Assembly: GCF_002795245.1 (NCBI RefSeq)
Contig: NZ_PGVG01000042.1
Coordinates: forward strand, 1 to 62,015
Reading direction: 5' to 3'
Length of the DNA stretch: 62,015 nucleotides
Origin: Bradyrhizobium forestalis
GTDB taxonomy: Bacteria > Pseudomonadota > Alphaproteobacteria > Rhizobiales > Xanthobacteraceae
A model generated the notes under the pieces. That model did not search any database and had not been told where the DNA came from. It saw only the letters and a list, made by a program, of their open reading frames with translations. How positions within the stretch are numbered: the stretch's first letter is position 1; each line of letters begins with the position of its first letter. The position numbers were made by a program, and so were the translations under genes. Shown here piece by piece: positions 32,428 to 40,284 of the stretch.

Positions 32428-32454
32428 TGTCGTTTGGCGTATGCCCCGTTCGAC
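32428..32454 (+). promoter_or_regulatory. Candidate ECF42-type promoter
   Basis: TGTCGT (32428-32433), 17 nt, CGAC (32451-32454). ECF42-group sigma factors are described as using TGTCGA and CGA/TC boxes, so this is a close match, 40 nt before the DGPF gene that is coupled to the sigma factor. It would be an autoregulatory promoter. Confidence 0.5.
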
Positions 32455-32493
32455 TGAATGTCGGCGATCCAGCCGAACAACAGGAGTTGAGCA

Positions 32494-32844
32494 ATGCAGT
32501 ACCTGCTGCTGATCTACCGGAATGAACAGAAGCTGATCAACATGAACCCCACCGACCGTCAGAAAGTGTCGGAGGAGTACGGCGCCTACACGCAGTCCAT
32601 CATCCAGAGCGGTCACTTCAAGGCCGGCGACGGGCTGCAGCCGACCACGACGGCGACCACCGTGCGCGTGCGCGAGGGCAAGACCCTGACGACCGATGGC
32701 CCGTTCGCGGAGACCCGCGAGCAACTCGGCGGCTACTATCTGGTCGAGGCCAAGGATCTCGACACCGCCATTTCGCTCGCTGCGCGGATTCCCGAAGCCA
32801 GGGAAGGGTCGATCGAGGTCAGGCCGGTCATGATCTACAAGTGA
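32494..32844 (+). CDS. DGPF/YciI-domain protein partner of an ECF sigma factor
   Basis: 116 residues with AGGAG upstream. It opens MQYLLLIYRNEQK and contains LTTDGPFAETREQLGGYYLV, the DGPF motif that names this YCII-related group. These small cytoplasmic proteins typically accompany ECF42 sigma factors, which lie immediately downstream (GTGA overlap of 4 nt). Their biochemical role is not settled. The pair is preceded by an ECF42-like promoter. Confidence 0.85.
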   Translation: MQYLLLIYRNEQKLINMNPTDRQKVSEEYGAYTQSIIQSGHFKAGDGLQPTTTATTVRVREGKTLTTDGPFAETREQLGGYYLVEAKDLDTAISLAARIPEAREGSIEVRPVMIYK

Positions 32845-34076
32845 TCGCCTCCACCGACATCGACAAGATCTTCCGCGACGAGGCGGGGCGGGCGCTGGCC
32901 ACGCTGATCCGCCTCGTCGGGGATTTCGATCTCGCCGAGGACGCGCTGCAGGATGCCTTCGCGGTTGCGCTCGAACGCTGGTCGAACTGCGAACTGCCGG
33001 AAAATCCGCGCGCCTGGCTGGTCAATGTCGCCAAGCACAAGGTGATCGACCGCATCCGCCGCCAAGCCGTCTTTCGCGGCAAGCAGCAGGCGCTGGTGCA
33101 CGAGCTCGAGCTCAACGCGCTGAGCCCCGACGAGCCGCCGGCAACGCTCGACGACGACATGCTGCGGCTGATCTTCACCTGCTGCCATCCCGCGTTCGCG
33201 CCCGAGGTCCAGGTCGCGCTGACGCTGCGCACTGTCTGCGGGCTGTCGACGGCGCAGGTCGCGCGCGCCTTTCTCGTGGGCGAGGAGGCGATGGCGCAGC
33301 GGCTCGTCCGCGCCAAGCAGAAGATCAGGCTTGCCGGCATCCCCTATGAGGTGCCGGAGCGCGAGGCGCTGGCGCCGCGGCTCGATGGCGTGCTCGCCGT
33401 GATCTATCTCGTCTTCACCGAGGGCTATGTCGCGACCGAGGGCACGGACCTGATGCGGCCCGATCTCGTCGTCGAGGCCATCCGGCTTGGCCGCCTGCTG
33501 GACCGGCTGATGCCCGATCGTGCCGGCATCAAGGGCCTGCTGGCGTTGATGCTGCTGCACGACGCGCGCCGCGCCGGGCGCCAGACACCGGCCGGCGACA
33601 TCGTGCTGCTCGAAGAGCAGGACCGCGCGCTGTGGGATCGCGCGCAGATCGAGGAGGGCTTGCTCCTGGTGGAGGACGCGCTCCGCGTACCGGGCCGGCC
33701 GCAACCCTATGCGGTGCAAGCTGCGATCGCGGCGCTGCATGCACGCGCAACCAGTTTTGAGGAGACCGATTGGCCGCAGATTGCGGGGCTCTACCAGGTG
33801 CTGCTGCGTATCAGCCCTTCGCCGGTAATCGAGCTCAACCACGCCGCGGCGGTGTCGATGATCGACGGCCCGGCACGCGCGCTCGATCTCGTCGATGCGA
33901 TCACCGCGCGCGGCGGGCTTCGCGGCTATGAGCTGCTGCCCGCAGTGCGCGCGGATTTGTTGCGGCGACTCGGCAGGACGAACGAGGCGCGCGAGGCCTA
34001 TCATGCGGCGACCGAGGCGACGCAGCTCGAGCCGTTGCGGAGGCTCTATGCGCGACGGCTGAGGGAGATGGAGTAG
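32841..34076 (+). CDS. ECF42-type RNA polymerase sigma factor with C-terminal extension
   Basis: 411 residues, starting with a GTG at 32841 that overlaps the upstream stop. Sigma region 2 covers residues ~5-75 (IRLVGDFDLAEDALQDAFAVALERW; NPRAWLVNVAKHKVIDRIRR), region 4 residues ~110-170 (LTLRTVCGLSTAQVARAFLVGEEAMAQRL). The remaining ~230 residues are a TPR/alpha-helical extension (DUF6596-like) that contains AVIYLVFTEGY and LLALMLLHDARRAGRQ. This C-terminal extension is typical of ECF42 and is needed for activity in studied members. No anti-sigma gene is present. Confidence 0.88.
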   Translation: MIASTDIDKIFRDEAGRALATLIRLVGDFDLAEDALQDAFAVALERWSNCELPENPRAWLVNVAKHKVIDRIRRQAVFRGKQQALVHELELNALSPDEPPATLDDDMLRLIFTCCHPAFAPEVQVALTLRTVCGLSTAQVARAFLVGEEAMAQRLVRAKQKIRLAGIPYEVPEREALAPRLDGVLAVIYLVFTEGYVATEGTDLMRPDLVVEAIRLGRLLDRLMPDRAGIKGLLALMLLHDARRAGRQTPAGDIVLLEEQDRALWDRAQIEEGLLLVEDALRVPGRPQPYAVQAAIAALHARATSFEETDWPQIAGLYQVLLRISPSPVIELNHAAAVSMIDGPARALDLVDAITARGGLRGYELLPAVRADLLRRLGRTNEAREAYHAATEATQLEPLRRLYARRLREME

Positions 34077-34080
34077 GGCC

Positions 34081-34248
34081 CTCGTGCCCCGGACGCAGCG
34101 CAGCGCCCCCTCCCGGCGATGCGAAGCATCGTCCGGTGCGGTGCGCTGCAGAGCCGGGGCCCATCTCTCCGCAGTGGACTCGTTTGGCGACTGGGTCCTG
34201 GCTCTGCGCAGCAGCGCAAGAGCGCTGCAGCGCGTCCGGGACACGAGA
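34081..34248. repeat. Intergenic palindrome (CCCGGACGC family)
   Basis: Outer arms CTCGTGCCCCGGACGCAGCG and GCGTCCGGGACACGAG, with an inner GCAGAGCCGGGGCCCAT and a CTGGCTCTGC-type block. Related copies occur at 44370, 45716 and 59476. This one separates the convergent sigma-factor and amidase genes. Confidence 0.75.
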
Positions 34249-34277
34249 CGGGGCAATGGCGCGTACGGCTCTCGCCC

Positions 34278-35141
34278 TCACTTCGACGCCACCGTCGTCC
34301 CGTCCGCCGGCAAGCTCGCCAGGAGCGCCTGCAATGTCGACAGCGTGGAATGATCCGCGACACCGTCGAGCCGCGTGGGGCGGAAATGGCGCTGGAAGGC
34401 GGTGACGACCTCCATCGTCGCAGCGTCGTATTTGCCGTTCAGAGGCACGCCATAGCCGTACCTTGCGAGCGCCTGCTGCATGCTCAGCACCGCATCGCTG
34501 ATGGTGCCGAGCATCAGGGTCTCGCCTCGAACGATCGGCGCCGGCGTGACCCAGTGACCGACGCCGGAATTGGCCAGCGAATGCCACGGAAACTTCTCGC
34601 CGGGGTCCTTCTTGCGGGCGGGCGCGACGTCGGAATGGCCGAGCACCCGGTGCGCCGGCACCTTGCGGCGGAGCATGATGCCGCGGCACAGCGCGATCAC
34701 GGCGGCGATCTGGCGCAGCGGAAACTCGGGATAGCCCCAGTCATGGCCGCGATTGATGATCTCGATGCCGATCGAGCAGGAGTTGATGTCGTCCTCGCCG
34801 GCCCAGGAGGAGACGCCCGCGTGCCAGGCACGCTTGGCCTCGGGCACGCATTGCACGATGCGGCCGTCCTCCAGCACGACATAATGCGCCGAGACCTCGG
34901 TGCCGGCCGTGCAGAGGCGCGCCAGCGCGCCCTCGACATCGGGCATGCCGGTGTAGTGCAGCACGATCATGTCCGGCTGCCGTCCCTTGCTGCGCTCGCC
35001 ATAATTGGGCGAGGGGATGATGTCCGACACGATCGAGGAATCGGGCTCGAACGTCCGCAGGCTCGCCGCGGTCTTGGGAACCGGGAGAACACGGTGACGC
35101 TTCGAATCAGATCCAGACGGCGTGGACGAACCGGAGGGCAT
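34278..35141 (-). CDS. N-acetylmuramoyl-L-alanine amidase (AmpD/AmiD-like) with PG-binding domain
   Basis: 287 residues from the ATG at 35141 (MPSGSSTPSG); a TTG at 35171 adds ten residues and is the alternative. The Amidase_2 domain shows MIVLHYTGM (zinc His), AHYVVLEDGRIVQCVPE, RAWHAG and SIGIEIINRGHDWGYPEF, then GHSDVAPARKKDPGEKFPW with the second zinc His and Asp. A PG_binding_1 module (MQQALARYGYGVPLNGKYDA) ends the protein. No signal peptide is seen, so cytosolic recycling of anhydromuropeptides is likely (AmpD role). It is divergent from the dcw cluster that starts at rsmH. Confidence 0.82.
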   Translation of the reverse strand: MPSGSSTPSGSDSKRHRVLPVPKTAASLRTFEPDSSIVSDIIPSPNYGERSKGRQPDMIVLHYTGMPDVEGALARLCTAGTEVSAHYVVLEDGRIVQCVPEAKRAWHAGVSSWAGEDDINSCSIGIEIINRGHDWGYPEFPLRQIAAVIALCRGIMLRRKVPAHRVLGHSDVAPARKKDPGEKFPWHSLANSGVGHWVTPAPIVRGETLMLGTISDAVLSMQQALARYGYGVPLNGKYDAATMEVVTAFQRHFRPTRLDGVADHSTLSTLQALLASLPADGTTVASK

Positions 35142-35580
35142 GAGCAGCTCAAACGGACGGAGATGGGGCAAGCCCTTCTCTTTACTATTCCTTTACCCTC
35201 CACCGCACGCAATCGCGCGGCGGGGTTAATGGATGCATTTTGGCGATGTGTGTGGATGAAGCATCACCCCCTCGTCACCTTTTCCACTTGTCACGAGCCG
35301 AGCAACGCTTTCTTAACGCTAAGGGCCGTTACTGAGTGATGAAGAGCCGACCCGCGTCCGGAGGCGGCCAAAGCGTATTTTGGCTCGAAATCCCATGGCT
35401 GCCCGACAAATTCCACTGGGAACACTGGGTTTGTGGCCCGGGACGACCGGGTTCGGTAATCATGCTGGACAGGGGCATTGTCGTGGAACCGCCGCGACGC
35501 GCAATGATTCGAGGCGTTATGGGCTTGTTCGACCCCGATCTCGCTTGGATGTCAGGCTGGGCGGTCGGCAGGCGTCGCGC
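35142..35580. promoter_or_regulatory. Long leader upstream of the dcw cluster
   Basis: About 440 nt without a credible gene. A possible sigma-70-like promoter is TTGTCA (35288) and TCTTAA (35311) 17 nt apart, 264 nt before rsmH. TTAA-containing motifs (GGTTAATGG near 35226; CTTAACGCTAAG near 35310) resemble CtrA half sites but none fits TTAA-N7-TTAA. An 82-codon frame ending in an ATGA overlap with rsmH has poor codon usage. mraZ is absent from its usual place. Confidence 0.4.
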
Positions 35581-36579
35581 ATGAGCTCGGTTCCGCATAT
35601 CCCCGTTCTTGGCCGTGAGGCCATCGCGCATCTCGCCCCGCGCGAGGGCGGCGTCTACGTCGACGCCACTTTTGGTGCCGGCGGCTATAGTCGCGCGATC
35701 CTGGAGGTGCCGGGAACCCGACTCATCGCCATTGATCGCGACCGCACCGCGATTGCCGGCGGTGCCGAGCTGGTCGAACGCTCCGCGGGCCGGCTGACGC
35801 TGGTCGAGGACCGCTTCTCCAACCTTGCCGAGGTCTGCGCGGCGCAAGGCGTCGATGGCGTCGACGGCGTCGACGGCGTCGTGATGGATGTCGGCGTGTC
35901 CTCGATGCAGCTCGACCGGGCCGGCCGCGGCTTCTCCTTCCGTCTCGACGGTCCGCTCGACATGCGGATGGGGCAGACAGGCCCGACCGCGGCGGACGTC
36001 GTCGCGCGCGCCTCCGAAGGCGATCTCGCCGACATCATCTATCTGTTCGGCGAGGAGCGGCATTCGCGCCGCATCGCCCGCGCCATCGTGGCGGACCGGC
36101 AGGAAACCCCGTTCACGACCACGCGCGCGCTCGCCGATCTCGTCGGCAGGGTCGTGCGATCGAAGCCGGGCGACATTCACCCGGCGACGCGGACGTTCCA
36201 GGCGCTGCGCATCTTCGTCAACGAAGAGCTCGAGGAACTCCAGACGGCGCTCGCTGCGGCCGAGCGCGTGCTCAAGCCCGGCGGCCGCCTCGTCGTCGTC
36301 TCGTTCCATTCGCTGGAAGACCGCATCGTCAAGAATTTCCTCTCCGAGCGGTCCAAGACGGGCGGCGGTTCGCGGCATCTGCCGGAAGTCGCGCAAAGTC
36401 CGCCGAGCTTCCAGCTGCTGACGCGGCGGCCGGTCGTCGCCGGTGAGGACGAAGTTGCGCATAATCCGCGCGCGCGCTCCGCAAAGCTGCGCGCCGCCGA
36501 GCGCACCTCGGCGCCGGCGCATGAGACCGACGAGACATCGTCCTGGCCAAAGCTCTCCGACGTGATGAGGGGCGGCTAG
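35581..36579 (+). CDS. rsmH: 16S rRNA (cytosine1402-N4)-methyltransferase
   Basis: 332 residues from the ATG at 35581 (MSSVPHIPVLGREAIAHLAP). Typical signatures are VYVDATFGAGGYSRAIL (SAM-binding), DVGVSSMQLD, ATRTFQALRIFVNEELEEL and VVSFHSLEDRIVKNF. It methylates C1402 of 16S rRNA and is the usual first gene of the dcw cluster. An unusual feature is a tandem GVD repeat just before DVGVSS caused by a 9-nt DNA repeat. ftsL starts three nt after the stop. Ribosome-binding sequence GGCAGGCG precedes the start. Confidence 0.93.
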   Translation: MSSVPHIPVLGREAIAHLAPREGGVYVDATFGAGGYSRAILEVPGTRLIAIDRDRTAIAGGAELVERSAGRLTLVEDRFSNLAEVCAAQGVDGVDGVDGVVMDVGVSSMQLDRAGRGFSFRLDGPLDMRMGQTGPTAADVVARASEGDLADIIYLFGEERHSRRIARAIVADRQETPFTTTRALADLVGRVVRSKPGDIHPATRTFQALRIFVNEELEELQTALAAAERVLKPGGRLVVVSFHSLEDRIVKNFLSERSKTGGGSRHLPEVAQSPPSFQLLTRRPVVAGEDEVAHNPRARSAKLRAAERTSAPAHETDETSSWPKLSDVMRGG

Positions 36580-36582
36580 CGC

Positions 36583-36975
36583 ATGCGCATCATCCACCTC
36601 CTCGTCATCGGTGCGCTGATCTTCGCGGCCGCCCATGTCTACCGGATCAAGATGGACTCCACGGCGCGCACCGAGAAGGTGCTGCGGCTGCATGCGGAGA
36701 TCCGCGAACAGCGCGATGCGATCGCTTCGCTGCGCGCCGAATGGGCCAAGCTCGATGCGCCCTTGCGCCTGCAAGGACTGTCCGACCGGCATCTGTCGCT
36801 GAAGCCGGTCAACGGCACGCAATATGATTCGCTGAAGAACCTGCCGGAGCGTCCGCCGCGGATGTTCAGGCCGGGCGAGCCCGATCCGATCGGGGCCATG
36901 CTCAAGACCATCGAAGCCGCGAGCGACCCCGACACGGTGACGGGCTCCGTATCTCAGCCCGAGGACAAGCGATGA
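36583..36975 (+). CDS. ftsL: Cell division protein FtsL
   Basis: 130 residues. A single N-terminal membrane helix (IIHLLVIGALIFAAAHVYRI) and a periplasmic coiled coil (LRLHAEIREQRDAIASLRAEW) match FtsL, followed by a short low-complexity C-terminus. FtsL bridges FtsQ/FtsB and FtsW/FtsI in the divisome. Its start is just past the end of rsmH and its stop overlaps the ATG of ftsI (ATGA). The family is poorly conserved, so the call relies on location and topology. Confidence 0.88.
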   Translation: MRIIHLLVIGALIFAAAHVYRIKMDSTARTEKVLRLHAEIREQRDAIASLRAEWAKLDAPLRLQGLSDRHLSLKPVNGTQYDSLKNLPERPPRMFRPGEPDPIGAMLKTIEAASDPDTVTGSVSQPEDKR

Positions 36976-38726
36976 GCCCGGCGACGCCTGCAAGACCAAC
37001 CGAAAAGCCGACTGAGCCCTGGCGGCAGCGGCTGATCCGCAGCCTGCTCTACGGGCGCAACGTCGATCGCGCCGCGAAGGCGCGCGCGCGCGTCGGTCTC
37101 GCGATGCTCGCCTTCGCCTCGGTCTACGCCCTGATCGGTGGCCGGCTCGTGATGTTTGCGATCGGAGCCGACGCCCACGGCGCGCGCCGCGCCGCGGCGC
37201 AGGAGGTGGTTGCGACCGCGCGGCCCGACATCGTCGACCGCAACGGCGCCATCCTTGCGACCGACGTCAAGGCGGCGAGCCTGTTCGGCGAGCCGCGCCG
37301 CATCATCGACAAGGACGAGGCGATCGAGCTCCTGACCGCGACCATTCCCGACCTCGACGAGGCCGAGGTTCGCGAGCGCCTGAAGTCGCGCAAGGGCTTC
37401 GCCTGGCTCAAGCGCGAGGTCACGCCGGCGCAGCAGCAGGCCATCCACAAGCTCGGCATTCCCGGCATCGGCTTCCTGCGCGAGAACAAGCGCGTCTATC
37501 CGACCGGCAACGAGGTCGCCCATCTCATCGGGCTCGTCAACATCGACAACCAGGGCATCGCCGGCCTGGAGAAGTGGCTCGACAACCAGGGGCTCGCCGA
37601 TCTCCATCGCGCCGGCTTTGCCACCGACCGGCTGCAAAAGCCGATCGAGCTCTCGGTCGATCTGCGCGTCGAGCACGCGCTGCGCGACGAGCTGTTGAAG
37701 GCCAAGGACAAGTTCCACGCCAAGGCCGCCTCCGGCATCGTCTCCAACGTCAAGACCGGCGAGATCGTGGCGATGGTCTCGCTCCCGGACTTCGACCCCA
37801 ACAATCCCAGGGAAGCGCACGACCCCGACCGCATCAACCGCCTGACCACCGGCGTCTACGAGATGGGCTCGACCTTCAAGGCGTTCACGCTGGCGATGGC
37901 GCTCGATTCCGGCAAGATCAATTTGAACTCGTCTTGGGATGCGCGCGGAAACCTGCATTACGGCAAGTTCACCATCCACGACAGCCATCCGCTCGGGCGC
38001 TTCATCAACACCAAGGAAGTGTTCACCTTCTCCTCCAACATCGGCGCGGCGCGGATCGCGCTCGGCCAGGGCGTCGAGGCGCACAAGGCGTTCCTCGCCA
38101 AGATGGGGCAGTTGACGCGGCTGCGCACCGAATTGCCGGAGAGCGCGGCGCCGCTGATCCCGCGCCGCTGGGGCGAATTGAACACGGTGACCATCGCGTT
38201 CGGCCAGGGCATGTCGGTGGCGCCGCTGCAGGCGGTGATGGGGATCAACGCGCTGGTGAACGGCGGCTATTTGATTCCGCCGACCTTCATGAAGCGTAGC
38301 GAGTCCGAGGCCGCAGCGGTGGCCAAGCGCGTCGTCAAGCCGGAGACCAGCGACAAGATGCGGTTCCTGATGCGGCTCAACGCCGAGATCGGCACCGCCA
38401 AGACCGCCGACGTCAAGGGCTACTACGTCGGCGGCAAGACCGGCACGTCCGAAAAGGTCATCAACGGCCGCTACGCCAAGAAGCGCGTGCTCAACTCGTT
38501 CACCGCCATCATGCCCTGCGACGATCCGAAATATCAGATCCTGGTGATGCTGGACGAGCCGCAGGCGATTCCCGAGACGAAGGGCTTCATCACCTCGGGC
38601 TGGAACGCGGTGCCGACCGGCGGCAAGGTGATCGAGCGGATCGCGCCGCTTCTGGGCGTCGAGCCGCGGTTCGACCTGCCGCCGTCCGAGCGCCTTATTC
38701 TTGCAGCATCCAGGACAACCCAGTAA
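36972..38726 (+). CDS. ftsI: Septal peptidoglycan D,D-transpeptidase (PBP3)
   Basis: 584 residues. One membrane helix near residues 40-65 (VGLAMLAFASVYALIGGRLV) precedes the PBP dimerisation domain (VDRNGAILATDVKAASLF). The transpeptidase motifs are complete: SxxK in GSTFKAF, SxN in FSSNIGAA, KTGT in GGKTGTSEK. It cross-links septal peptidoglycan in the periplasm, working with FtsW. The start overlaps ftsL by 4 nt. Downstream 85 nt separate it from murE. Confidence 0.93.
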   Translation: MSPATPARPTEKPTEPWRQRLIRSLLYGRNVDRAAKARARVGLAMLAFASVYALIGGRLVMFAIGADAHGARRAAAQEVVATARPDIVDRNGAILATDVKAASLFGEPRRIIDKDEAIELLTATIPDLDEAEVRERLKSRKGFAWLKREVTPAQQQAIHKLGIPGIGFLRENKRVYPTGNEVAHLIGLVNIDNQGIAGLEKWLDNQGLADLHRAGFATDRLQKPIELSVDLRVEHALRDELLKAKDKFHAKAASGIVSNVKTGEIVAMVSLPDFDPNNPREAHDPDRINRLTTGVYEMGSTFKAFTLAMALDSGKINLNSSWDARGNLHYGKFTIHDSHPLGRFINTKEVFTFSSNIGAARIALGQGVEAHKAFLAKMGQLTRLRTELPESAAPLIPRRWGELNTVTIAFGQGMSVAPLQAVMGINALVNGGYLIPPTFMKRSESEAAAVAKRVVKPETSDKMRFLMRLNAEIGTAKTADVKGYYVGGKTGTSEKVINGRYAKKRVLNSFTAIMPCDDPKYQILVMLDEPQAIPETKGFITSGWNAVPTGGKVIERIAPLLGVEPRFDLPPSERLILAASRTTQ

Positions 38727-38811
38727 TCAACCGGGTGGGCCATCGCCGGTACTGAGTCGGGATTTTCCTTGAGGATTCGGCTTTCCGGCCGGGCATGTCG
38801 ACTGGAAGACC

Positions 38812-40284
38812 ATGAAGCGGCGCGCCCTCTTAGGTCAGGCCGTTCTGGGCAATGATGCCGCGCCCGAGCCCGCCGTTGCGGCGCTCGAGGTGAGCGGCGT
38901 TGCGCTCGACAGCCGCGTGGTCAAGCCGGGCGATCTCTTCTTCGCGCTGGCGGGCAGCAAGACCGACGGCGCTCGCTTCATCGATACTGCGGTTGCTGCG
39001 GGCGCGATCGCCGTCGTCGGCGACCATGTGCCGGCAGCATGCAAGGTGCCGTTCATCGCCGTCGCCAATCCGCGCCGCGCGCTGGCGCTCGCCGCCGCAA
39101 GATTGTTCCCCGCGCAGCCCGCGACGATCGCCGCGGTGACCGGAACCAGCGGCAAGACCTCGGTCGCGGCCTTCACGCGCCAGATCTGGGAACGGCTGGG
39201 GCATGCCTCCGCCAGCATCGGCACCATCGGTCTCATCTCGCCCAAGCGCACCGTCTACGGCTCGCTGACGACGCCGGATCCGATCGCGTTGCACCGGCAG
39301 CTAGATGAGATCGCGCGCGAAGGCGTCACGCATCTCGCCTTCGAGGCCTCCTCGCACGGGCTCGACCAGTATCGCCTCGACGGCGTGCGCGTCTCGGCCG
39401 GCGGCTTCACCAATCTCTCGCGCGACCACATGGATTATCATCCGACCGTTGCGCATTATCTCGCGGCCAAGCTCCGCCTGTTCCGCGAGCTGGTGCCGCC
39501 GGGCGGCGCCGCAGTGATCTCGGCCGATCATGATTGCTCGGCGGAGGCGATCGAGGCGGCGACGGCGCGCGGCCTGCGCGTCATGGCGGTGGGCCGCAAC
39601 GGCGATGGAGGAGGCGAGGGCATTCGTCTCACCGAGGCCGAGGTCGAAGGCTTCTCGCAGAAGCTCACGGTCGAGCATCGCGGCAAACGCTATGCGATCC
39701 GGCTGCCGCTGGTCGGCGAATTCCAGATCGAGAACGCGCTGGTGTCGGCCGGCCTTGCCATCGGCACCGGCAGCGATGCGGCAGACGTGTTTGCGAGCTT
39801 GGAACATCTCGAAGGCGCCAAGGGCCGGCTCGAGCGCGTCGGCGAGCGCAACGGCGCGCCGATCTTCGTCGACTACGCACACAAGCCCGATGCGCTGGCG
39901 TAGGCGTTGCAGGCGCTGCGGCCCTATGCGAAGCGCAGGCTGGTCGTCGTGTTCGGCGCCGGCGGCGACCGCGATGCCGGCAAGCGTCCGATCATGGGCG
40001 AGATCGCGGCGGAGAATGCCGACGGCGTCATCGTCACCGACGACAATCCGCGCAGCGAGAAGCCGGAAGCCATCCGCGCGGCGATCCTCGCCACCGCCAG
40101 GGGCGCCCGCGAGATCGGCGATCGCGCCGCCGCGATCCGCGCGGCGATCGAGGACTTGCAGGAGGGCGATGCGCTGCTCATCGCCGGCAAGGGGCATGAG
40201 ACCGGACAGATCGTCGGCGGGGACGTTCTGCCCTTCAGTGATCACGAGGCGGTTGCGGCCGCATTAGCGTCGAGGATTGCATGA
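38812..40284 (+). pseudogene. murE: UDP-MurNAc-tripeptide synthetase gene with in-frame amber codon
   Basis: The frame begins at the ATG at 38812 (GGAAG upstream) and would make 490 residues, the normal size for MurE. TAG at 39901-39903 interrupts it after 363 residues. The first part has the N-terminal domain and ATP-binding loop AVTGTSGKTS, and ends DYAHKPDALA, the start of the C-terminal domain. After the stop, the same frame continues ALQALRPYAKRRLVVVFGAG and includes GGDRDAGKRPIMGEIA, TDDNPRSE (the meso-diaminopimelate-specific DNPR motif) and GKGHE. E. coli MurE has Lys at the position of the TAG, so AAG to TAG is the simplest change. MurE adds meso-Dap to UDP-MurNAc-dipeptide and is essential, so readthrough, a split pair, or a sequence error must be considered. 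Confidence 0.85.

Noticed and set aside
35417..35429. TGGG direct repeats resembling MraZ boxes
   Set aside because: The period is nine nt rather than ten, there are only two clear units, and mraZ itself is absent here.
35336..35584. 82-codon frame just before rsmH with an ATGA overlap
   Set aside because: The overlap is suggestive, but codon use is unlike the neighbouring genes and no family is recognised. It lies in the leader where mraZ would be, yet shows no MraZ motif.
5386..39903. Genetic-code change: TAG read as sense
   Set aside because: TAG is the natural stop of many intact genes here (rsmH, bamD, recN, the decarboxylase, MATE, adaptor and sigma-factor genes). General reassignment is therefore very unlikely; only site-specific events or errors remain.
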